Assembly (NCBI GenBank): GCA_019416395.1
Contig: DXXH01000033.1
Coordinates: forward strand, 19,805-25,080
DNA length: 5,276 nt
Origin: Clostridiales bacterium
GTDB lineage: Bacteria > Bacillota > Clostridia > Oscillospirales > Acutalibacteraceae
Reading direction: 5' to 3'
The position numbers and the translations under genes were made by a program. The number at the start of each line of letters is the position of its first letter. The stretch's first letter is position 1. This document shows, piece after piece, positions 1 through 4,854 of this stretch. The notes under the pieces were generated by a model, which saw only the letters and a list, made by a program, of their open reading frames with translations, had not been told where the DNA came from and made no database searches.

Positions 1-57
1 ACCCCGGATAAAATCGGTATGCTGCCCCGGTTCCGGGAATTTGTCAAGGGCATTTGA
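1..57 (+). CDS. C-terminal end of an unidentified protein (5' truncated)
   Basis: Frame 1 is open from the first base and ends at TGA 55-57, followed directly in frame by TAA 58-60. The 18 visible residues end in RFREFVKGI, which I do not recognise. The codons used (CCG, CGG, CTG, GGC, AAG) match those of the neighbouring genes, and a strong terminator begins 27 nt after the stop, as expected for the end of a real gene. Frame 2 is also open, to a TGA at 83-85, but it runs into the terminator stem and its translation, rich in Cys and Ser, looks less protein-like. The gene converges on the rodA-like gene. No function can be assigned from this fragment. Confidence 0.6.
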   Translation, partial: TPDKIGMLPRFREFVKGI

Positions 58-84
58 TAAGGAATGTTTTGATAAGAAAGAATG
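53..84. repeat. Short imperfect direct repeat after the partial gene
   Basis: TTTGATAAG occurs at 53-61 and again at 68-76, a 15-nt period, and each copy is followed by a GAATG (62-66 after overlap with the shared G, and 80-84). The first copy carries the tandem stop codons TGA TAA of the upstream gene. It is probably a small local duplication with no known role. Confidence 0.4.
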
Positions 85-120
85 AAAAATCCCTCGAAGA
101 GAAATCTCCGAGGGATTTTT
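85..120. terminator. Bidirectional intrinsic terminator
   Basis: Bases 85-96 (AAAAATCCCTCG) pair perfectly with 109-120 (CGAGGGATTTTT), a 12-bp stem. The intervening bases 97-108 can add a GAG/CTC pairing (99-101 with 106-108) around an AAAT tetraloop. On the + strand the stem ends in a T5 run and continues into more T-rich sequence to about 132. On the minus strand the stem also ends in T5. It therefore fits termination of both the partial + strand gene and the converging rodA-like gene, whose stop codon (121-123) lies directly against the stem. Confidence 0.9.
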
Positions 121-1308
121 CTATATCTTTTTATTGAGAAAACGAAGTGGTTCTTTTCGTTTCAGCCGCAATCCGTCGCTTTCCTTTCGGCGCATGTAGA
201 CGCTTTGAACCAGCCCAAAACCAAAATACATACAGGCTGCGGAAGAACCGCCTGCGATGAAGAAGGGGAGCGTTACTCCCATCGCGGGCAACAGCGCAAG
301 GCACATGCCAATGTTGGAAACTGATTGCAGAGCGATAATTCCAAAGTAACCGAAGCAAATGAATTTGCCCAAATCGTCCCGAGAAGAATGGGCTACGTGA
401 AGCACCTTGGCCATAAACAGGAACAACAGCAAAATTAGTACGGTGCAACCCACAAAGCCCAATTCCTCACCAGCCACCGAGAAAATAAAGTCGCTTTGCT
501 GGAAGGGGACACTGTTGCTGGCTACACGGCTGCCATTGAAAAGCCCTTGTCCTGTCAATTTTCCACTGCCAATGGAAATCCGCCCTTGATACTGCTGGTA
601 TCCGTCTTCCATTTGCACAGTTGGATCGTCCAAGTTAAACAGGGCTACAAACCGCATTTTTTGATAGTCGTCCATGACAAATTGCCACAATAAAGGCAGG
701 GAAAAGAGCACTGCCGCGCCTAAAATAGCGAAATAACGCAGCTTGACTCCGGCAGCCAGGCTCATCACCAAAAACATGGCGAAAAATACGACGCCAGCGC
801 CTGTATCGCCCTGAAGCTGACACAGCAAAATCGGCACCAAAGCGTGACACCCCAACAGAACTACATGGAGCGGCTGGTTGATCAAATCTCGCTTGCGCAA
901 TGTATCCAAATGTTTGGAGTAGGTGAGCATAAACGCGATTTTTACCAATTCTGAGGATTGGAACGTCCTGCCGGCAATAGTGATCCAAGCCCGGGCGTCA
1001 ACGCCGCCGCTGCCTTTGACCTGTTCACCGAACAGCGTAGTGTAAATCATAAGAAAAATGGAAAAGCCTGCTAGCAAATACCAGAAATTGGATAGGTCCA
1101 CATAATCCAGCAGCGAAAGGAACACGGCACCAGCCACACCTAATGCGATGGCAAACAGCTGGGTACGGAAATAACCCGAGCCGGTAGCACTGTCCACACT
1201 GCGAAGAAGCAACAGGCTATAGACGGAAATGGCTGCCAATAGCAGCCAAAGGATAATATCCGCCTTTTTTATATAATTTAGGATCCCTTTAAAACACCGT
1301 TTAACCAT
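121..1308 (-). CDS. rodA: RodA/FtsW/SpoVE-family peptidoglycan glycosyltransferase, most like RodA
   Basis: This 395-residue polytopic membrane protein belongs to the SEDS family, which polymerises lipid II into glycan strands together with a class B penicillin-binding protein. The family usually has ten membrane spans and about 370-420 residues, which fits. Hydrophobic segments are visible near 17-36, 49-68, 73-93, 145-165, 170-188, 191-211, 276-300, 314-340 and 343-371. The long extracytoplasmic loop is about 212-275, and the C-terminal tail (373-395) is strongly basic and so probably cytoplasmic. Family motifs are DARAWITIAG (104-113), QSSELVKIAF (117-126), QGDTGAG (166-172), GQGLFNG (253-259) and SDFIFSVAGEELGF (272-285); Asp273 matches the catalytic Asp of RodA. 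The motif usually written PFxSYGGSS reads PFFIAGGSS (348-356), and QPSEL reads QSSEL. The ATG is preceded by AGGA 5 nt upstream (1314-1317 on the + strand). SEDS membership is near certain. The RodA label over FtsW or SpoVE rests on the GxGLFNG and SDFIF context and is less sure. Confidence 0.88.
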   Translation of the reverse strand: MVKRCFKGILNYIKKADIILWLLLAAISVYSLLLLRSVDSATGSGYFRTQLFAIALGVAGAVFLSLLDYVDLSNFWYLLAGFSIFLMIYTTLFGEQVKGSGGVDARAWITIAGRTFQSSELVKIAFMLTYSKHLDTLRKRDLINQPLHVVLLGCHALVPILLCQLQGDTGAGVVFFAMFLVMSLAAGVKLRYFAILGAAVLFSLPLLWQFVMDDYQKMRFVALFNLDDPTVQMEDGYQQYQGRISIGSGKLTGQGLFNGSRVASNSVPFQQSDFIFSVAGEELGFVGCTVLILLLFLFMAKVLHVAHSSRDDLGKFICFGYFGIIALQSVSNIGMCLALLPAMGVTLPFFIAGGSSAACMYFGFGLVQSVYMRRKESDGLRLKRKEPLRFLNKKI

Positions 1309-1336
1309 ACCAGTCCTATTCTTTCACAAAAATCCA

Positions 1337-1371
1337 GTTTCCATAAAAGAATGCTTCTTATATCTGGAAAC
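1337..1371 (-). other. Imperfect hairpin in the leader of the rodA-like gene
   Basis: Bases 1337-1342 (GTTTCC) pair with 1366-1371 (GGAAAC). After a 2-nt bulge (1364-1365), ATA 1343-1345 pairs with TAT 1361-1363, and after an A-A mismatch AAGAA 1347-1351 pairs with TTCTT 1355-1359 around a 3-nt loop, 14 pairs in total. CCAG 1334-1337 can instead pair with CTGG 1364-1367, giving a mutually exclusive base. It falls between the predicted transcription start and the ribosome binding site of the minus-strand gene, and a T5 run follows 4 nt after the stem in the direction of transcription. It could be a weak attenuator, an mRNA-stabilising structure, or chance in AT-rich DNA. Confidence 0.4.
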
Positions 1372-1382
1372 AAATTATGTTA

Positions 1383-1411
1383 ATTATAGCATATCCGTCA
1401 CAGGGCTTCAA
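1383..1411 (-). promoter_or_regulatory. Sigma-A-type promoter for the rodA-like gene
   Basis: Read on the minus strand, the -35 box is TTGAAG (1411-1406), followed by a 17-bp spacer and a perfect -10 box TATAAT (1388-1383). TG one base before the -10 makes it an extended -10. Transcription should begin near 1375-1377, leaving a leader of about 67 nt before the ATG at 1308. Confidence 0.8.
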
Positions 1412-1427
1412 GTTTTTTGTTTCGGGC

Positions 1428-1456
1428 TTTACTATTTCTACAAAATCTTTTATAAT
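1428..1456 (+). promoter_or_regulatory. Sigma-A-type promoter for the fhs-tsaE-tsaB-rpiB-upp operon
   Basis: The -35 box TTTACT (1428-1433) and perfect -10 box TATAAT (1451-1456) are separated by 17 bp. Transcription should begin near 1462-1464, giving a leader of about 60 nt before the fhs ATG. The box lies back to back with the minus-strand promoter, the two -35 elements being 16 bp apart, so one regulator or local DNA topology could affect both. Confidence 0.8.
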
Positions 1457-1488
1457 ATATGGGATCGAGTAAATCTAACTTTGATGGT

Positions 1489-1503
1489 GGCCGTAAGCCG
1501 GCC
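1489..1503 (+). other. Small GC hairpin in the fhs leader
   Basis: GGCCG (1489-1493) pairs with CGGCC (1499-1503) around a TAAGC loop. The stem ends directly against the GGAAAGG ribosome binding site (1504-1510), leaving it single-stranded. The leader did not resemble a tetrahydrofolate riboswitch that I could recognise, and at about 60 nt it is short for one. A role in ribosome access or transcript stability is possible but unproven. Confidence 0.35.
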
Positions 1504-1510
1504 GGAAAGG
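1504..1510 (+). promoter_or_regulatory. Ribosome binding site of fhs that helps decide its start
   Basis: GGAAAGG lies 11 nt before ATG 1522, slightly longer than usual but the only purine-rich site in the leader. An in-frame ATG at 1459 cannot be the normal start because it lies just upstream of the expected transcription start and lacks a ribosome binding site. An in-frame GTG at 1510 overlaps the site itself. Confidence 0.6.
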
Positions 1511-1521
1511 TGTGTGGGACT

Positions 1522-3198
1522 ATGCTTTCTGACATTGAGATTGCCCAGGGTACAACGCTGAGACCTATCGCGGAAATCGCTGAGGAGCTGGGAATTCAGG
1601 AAGATGAACTGGAGCTTTATGGAAAGTACAAGGCGAAAATCAACGAACAGGCTTTCGTGCGTTTGGCGGATAAGCCCGACGGCAAACTGGTGTTGGTAAC
1701 AGCGATCAATCCCACCCCAGCCGGTGAGGGAAAAACCACTACTACCGCAGGTCTGGGACAAGCAATGGCCAAAATCGGCAAAAATGCCATCATTGCGTTG
1801 CGGGAACCTTCTTTGGGACCGGTATTCGGCATTAAAGACGGCGCTGCTGGTGGTGGTTACGCCCAAGTCCTTCCCATGGAGGATATCAATCTGCACTTTA
1901 CCGGCGACATGCATGCGATCACTTCCGCCAATAACCTGTGCTGCGCCATGCTGGACAACCATTTGCAGCAAGGCAATCCTTTGGGAATCGATCCCCGCCG
2001 GATTTTGATCAAACGCTGCTTGGATATGAATGACCGCGCGCTGCGCAATGTGATTGTGGGATTGGGCGGCAAGATCAACGGTGTCCCCCGTGAGGACGGC
2101 TTCATCATCACCGTTGCTTCCGAGGTTATGGCGATCTTGTGCCTGGCTAAGGATATGAAAGACCTGAAACAGCGGTTGGGAAGCATTCTCATCGCCTACA
2201 CCTATGACGGTCAGCCGGTCTATGCCCGTGATATCAAGGCAGAAGGTGCAATGGCAGCTTTGCTGCGGGACGCTGTAAATCCCAATCTGGTTCAAACCAT
2301 TGAAGGTACCCCCGCCATCATGCACGGCGGTCCCTTCGCCAATATCGCTCATGGCTGCAACTCTGTGCGCGCTACCCGCTTAGCATTGAAACTGGCGGAC
2401 TACTGCATCACCGAGGCGGGCTTCGGCTCCGATCTGGGCGCTGAAAAATTCATGGACATCAAGTGCCGCATGGCTGGGCTGGCTCCTTCCTGTGTGGTTG
2501 TGGTAGCCACTGTGCGGGCGTTGAAATATAACGGTGGCGTGGCAAAAGCAGATTTGTCTGTAGAAAATGTTCCCGCTCTGGAAAAAGGCATTGTCAATCT
2601 GAAAGCCCATGTGGAGAACATGGCCAAATTCGGTGTGCCGGTAGTGGTTGCGATCAACCGGTTTGGCACCGATACAGAGGGAGAACTGGCTGTCATTGAC
2701 CGCTGCTGTCAGGAACTGGGTGTTTCTTACGCCTTGTCCGAAGTGTTTGCAAAAGGCGGCGAAGGTGGAAAAGAGCTGGTGGAAACCATTTGCCGTGTGA
2801 TTGATGAAAATGAGGGAAAAACCAACTTTGCTCCCATTTATCCCATCGACGCCACAGTGGAAGAAAAGATCAATGCCATTGCCACCAAGATTTACGGTGC
2901 AAAGGACGTTACCTTTACAAATGCCGCGTTGAAATCTTTGAAGGATATTAAGGCACTTGGCGGCGACCCCATGCCTGTGTGCATTGCTAAAACCCAATAT
3001 TCGCTTTCCGATAACGCCAAGCTATTGGGACGTCCCACGGATTTCACCATTACGATCCGGGATTTACGCCTTTCCAACGGTGCTGGGTTCGTAGTGGCTT
3101 ATGCCGGTGATATTATGACCATGCCCGGCCTGCCCAAGGTTCCTGCCGCGGAAAAGATTGACGTGGACGACAACGCGGTTATCCACGGTTTGTTCTGA
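1522..3198 (+). CDS. fhs: Formate--tetrahydrofolate ligase (10-formyl-THF synthetase)
   Basis: This cytoplasmic enzyme joins formate to tetrahydrofolate with ATP, making 10-formyl-THF for purine synthesis, formyl-Met-tRNA and, in acetogens, the methyl branch of the Wood-Ljungdahl pathway. The 558-residue product has the usual family length. The N-terminus (SDIEIAQGTTLRPIAEIA, residues 3-20) is typical of the family and supports ATG 1522. The nucleotide-binding loop is PTPAGEGKTTT (64-74), with Lys71 and Arg94 (in LREPSLGP, 92-99) at the places of the catalytic Lys and Arg of the Moorella enzyme. Signature 1 reads GIKDGAAGGGY (103-113), with Asp106 where Gly is normal. MEDINLHFTGD follows (119-129), signature 2 reads VATVRALKYNGG (328-339), and the protein ends IHGLF. 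It is the first gene of the operon and stops 1 nt before tsaE. Identity is certain; whether the organism uses it for acetogenesis cannot be told from here. Confidence 0.97.
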   Translation: MLSDIEIAQGTTLRPIAEIAEELGIQEDELELYGKYKAKINEQAFVRLADKPDGKLVLVTAINPTPAGEGKTTTTAGLGQAMAKIGKNAIIALREPSLGPVFGIKDGAAGGGYAQVLPMEDINLHFTGDMHAITSANNLCCAMLDNHLQQGNPLGIDPRRILIKRCLDMNDRALRNVIVGLGGKINGVPREDGFIITVASEVMAILCLAKDMKDLKQRLGSILIAYTYDGQPVYARDIKAEGAMAALLRDAVNPNLVQTIEGTPAIMHGGPFANIAHGCNSVRATRLALKLADYCITEAGFGSDLGAEKFMDIKCRMAGLAPSCVVVVATVRALKYNGGVAKADLSVENVPALEKGIVNLKAHVENMAKFGVPVVVAINRFGTDTEGELAVIDRCCQELGVSYALSEVFAKGGEGGKELVETICRVIDENEGKTNFAPIYPIDATVEEKINAIATKIYGAKDVTFTNAALKSLKDIKALGGDPMPVCIAKTQYSLSDNAKLLGRPTDFTITIRDLRLSNGAGFVVAYAGDIMTMPGLPKVPAAEKIDVDDNAVIHGLF

Positions 3199-3199
3199 T

Positions 3200-3643
3200 A
3201 TGGCGGAACGATTTATCACCCATTCTCCGGAAGAAACAGCCGCTCTTGCCCAACGATTGGCGCAAGATTTAAAAGGCGGGGAAGTGATCGCTTTTACCGG
3301 GGGCATGGGAGCTGGCAAAACTGCCTTTACACGAGGTTTGGTTATGGGGTTGGGTGCTGGCGACGTGGCGTCCAGTCCCACATTCGCTCTGGTCAATGAG
3401 TATTCGGGCCGTTTGACTGTGGAGCATTTTGACATGTACCGGGTGGAAAGCTGGGACGACTTATATTCCACTGGCTTTTTCGATTACTTGGATACGGATT
3501 GTGTCCTGGTCATTGAATGGAGCGAAAATGTTGCCGGCGCCTTGCCGGACAATGTCATTGCCGTGGATCTTCGCCCAGGTGATGGGGAGAATGATCGGAT
3601 CATCACCATAGACGGCTGGAAAGGAGAGGGAATGCCATGTTGA
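3200..3643 (+). CDS. tsaE: tRNA t6A biosynthesis ATPase TsaE
   Basis: TsaE is the small ATPase that works with TsaB and TsaD to place threonylcarbamoyl on A37 of ANN-decoding tRNAs. The 147-residue product matches the family (about 140-160). The Walker A loop is GGMGAGKT (34-41), where the family usually has GDLGAGKT or similar. Other family blocks are SPTFALVNEY (59-68), HFDMYRV (76-82), GFFDYL (92-97) and VIEWSEN (104-110). ATG 3200 was chosen because it follows the fhs stop by 1 nt and gives the usual N-terminus; an in-frame ATG at 3158 would overlap fhs by 41 nt. No clear ribosome binding site precedes it, so translation is probably coupled to fhs. The 3' end overlaps tsaB by 7 nt. Confidence 0.93.
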   Translation: MAERFITHSPEETAALAQRLAQDLKGGEVIAFTGGMGAGKTAFTRGLVMGLGAGDVASSPTFALVNEYSGRLTVEHFDMYRVESWDDLYSTGFFDYLDTDCVLVIEWSENVAGALPDNVIAVDLRPGDGENDRIITIDGWKGEGMPC

Positions 3644-4341
3644 CTTTGGGGATCGACTCATCTGCTATTGCGGCGTCGGCAGCCGTGGTGGAAGATGGAA
3701 AGCTGTTGGGGGAATTTTACGTTAATACCAAGCAAACCCACAGTCAAACCCTTCTTCCCATGGTGCAAAATCTTCTCCAGATGGTTGGCCACTCCTGTGG
3801 GGATTGCGATGTTCTAGCAGTTTCCCATGGCCCGGGTTCTTTTACGGGAGTTCGTATTGGTGTGGCGTGTGTAAAGGGGATTTCCTTGCTGAATGATACC
3901 GCCTGCGTAGGGGTATCCACATTGGAAGCGATTGCTTTTGGTGGGATTGCCTTAGAAAACTCTGTTCTCTGTGCGGTTATGGATGCCCGCTGCGGCCAAG
4001 TGTATAACGCTTTGTTTCAGGCCAAAGAAGGAGTTTTGCAGCGTCTGACAGAAGATCGGGCTTTGTCTATTGACGACCTGGAAAAGGAGTGCCGCGATTA
4101 CGGGGAAAAGCTTTTCCTTTTGGGAGACGGCGCTGTTTTGTGCCACAGGACCTTTCAAACCTGGGGAGCCAAGCTGGCTCCTGAACCCATGCGTTTTCAG
4201 AGGGCGTCCTCTGTGGCGTTACTAGGGGAAAAGGCCGCCCGAGAAGGCAGAACCATTTCTGCTTCTACGCTGGCGCCTGTATATCTCCGGCTTCCTCAAG
4301 CGGAACGGGAACTGAAAAAACGTCTGGGACAAAAAGCATAA
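3637..4341 (+). CDS. tsaB: tRNA t6A biosynthesis protein TsaB
   Basis: TsaB is the inactive ASKHA-fold paralogue of TsaD and serves as the scaffold that pairs with TsaD and recruits TsaE in t6A synthesis. The 234 residues match the family. Visible blocks are LGIDSS (4-9), THSQTLLPM (34-42), the hallmark GPGSFTGVRIG (65-75), MDARCGQVY (115-123) and the C-terminal PVYLRLPQAERE (214-225). The start ATG overlaps the tsaE stop (3637-3643), and a strong ribosome binding site, AAAGGAG at 3620-3626, lies 10 nt upstream inside tsaE. rimI and tsaD often follow tsaB in Firmicutes but are absent here; rpiB follows instead, so tsaD must be encoded elsewhere. Confidence 0.94.
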   Translation: MLTLGIDSSAIAASAAVVEDGKLLGEFYVNTKQTHSQTLLPMVQNLLQMVGHSCGDCDVLAVSHGPGSFTGVRIGVACVKGISLLNDTACVGVSTLEAIAFGGIALENSVLCAVMDARCGQVYNALFQAKEGVLQRLTEDRALSIDDLEKECRDYGEKLFLLGDGAVLCHRTFQTWGAKLAPEPMRFQRASSVALLGEKAAREGRTISASTLAPVYLRLPQAERELKKRLGQKA

Positions 4342-4352
4342 TCTGAGCAAAC

Positions 4353-4369
4353 AAGCTGGAAAGGAGCTT
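4353..4369 (+). promoter_or_regulatory. Ribosome binding site of rpiB held in a hairpin loop
   Basis: AAGCT (4353-4357) can pair with AGCTT (4365-4369) around the loop GGAAAGG (4358-4364). The core AAGGAG (4361-4366) ends 6 nt before ATG 4373 and lies mostly in the loop, with its last two bases in the stem. The ribosome binding site itself is clear. The hairpin has only 5 pairs and would be weak, so any regulatory role is uncertain. Confidence 0.45.
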
Positions 4370-4372
4370 TTT

Positions 4373-4819
4373 ATGAAACTGGCTATCGGTTGCGATCACG
4401 GCGGTTTTGAATTGAAAGAAGCCGTTCGTGGATATTTAGAGGAGCACAATATTCCCTACGAGGATTTTGGCGCGTACAGCACTGACTCCGTGGATTACGC
4501 GCCTATTGCCGCTAAGGCTGCCAAATACGTGGCGTCCGGCCAGGCGGATTATGGCGTTCTGATTTGTTCCACTGGTATTGGGATTTCTATAGCTGCCAAC
4601 AAGGTGAAAGGAATCCGAGCCGCGTTGTGCACCAATGAGTTTTGCGCTGAGATGACCCGCCGTCACAACAACGCCAATATCCTTTGCATGGGTGGCAAAG
4701 TGGTGGATAAAGCCACTGGGCTGAAGCTGCTGGATATTTTTCTCCATACAGAATTTGAAGGGGGACGTCACCAGCGCCGCATTGACCAAATCGCTCAAAT
4801 TGAAAACGGGGAGCTTTAA
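4373..4819 (+). CDS. rpiB: Ribose-5-phosphate isomerase B
   Basis: RpiB interconverts ribulose-5-phosphate and ribose-5-phosphate in the pentose phosphate pathway, supplying ribose-5-phosphate for PRPP. The 148 residues are the normal length for the RpiB/LacAB family. Motifs are GCDHGGFELK (6-15), the active-site loop CSTGIGISIAANK (65-77) with the catalytic Cys65, RRHNNANIL (96-104) with His98, and the phosphate-binding region GGRHQRRIDQI (130-140). Cys65 and its surroundings favour ribose-5-phosphate isomerase over the galactose-6-phosphate isomerase subunits LacA and LacB, and no lac genes are nearby. Translation starts at ATG 4373 with AAGGAG 6 nt before it. It lies 31 nt after tsaB and 35 nt before upp, with no terminator visible on either side. 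Confidence 0.95.
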   Translation: MKLAIGCDHGGFELKEAVRGYLEEHNIPYEDFGAYSTDSVDYAPIAAKAAKYVASGQADYGVLICSTGIGISIAANKVKGIRAALCTNEFCAEMTRRHNNANILCMGGKVVDKATGLKLLDIFLHTEFEGGRHQRRIDQIAQIENGEL

Positions 4820-4839
4820 GACACTTTTTTATCCAATAT

Positions 4840-4847
4840 GGGAGGAG
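4840..4847 (+). promoter_or_regulatory. Strong ribosome binding site of upp
   Basis: GGGAGGAG ends 7 nt before ATG 4855 and is the closest match to the anti-Shine-Dalgarno in the window, suggesting efficient independent translation of upp. Confidence 0.8.
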
Positions 4848-4854
4848 ACACGTT

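Noticed and set aside
635..988. A 117-codon minus-strand frame inside the rodA-like gene
   Set aside because: It overlaps the conserved RodA reading frame out of phase and has an Arg/Ala-rich low-complexity composition; a shadow frame.
1463..1521. Possible tetrahydrofolate riboswitch in the fhs leader
   Set aside because: A folate sensor would make sense here, but the leader is only about 60 nt and I could see one 5-bp hairpin rather than the multi-stem fold and conserved loops of the known THF riboswitch.
1450..2352. A 300-codon open frame on the minus strand opposite fhs
   Set aside because: It lies fully antisense to a clearly conserved enzyme, runs across the operon promoter, has no recognisable domain or ribosome binding site, and its composition (many His, Gln, Cys) is typical of a shadow of a coding strand.
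2380..2997. A 205-codon open frame on the minus strand opposite the 3' half of fhs
   Set aside because: Same reasons: antisense to conserved coding sequence, His/Phe-rich with no domain, no promoter or ribosome binding site seen.
4811..4834. T-run (TTTTTT at 4825-4830) between rpiB and upp as a terminator
   Set aside because: No convincing GC-rich stem precedes the T-run, so transcription probably continues into upp.
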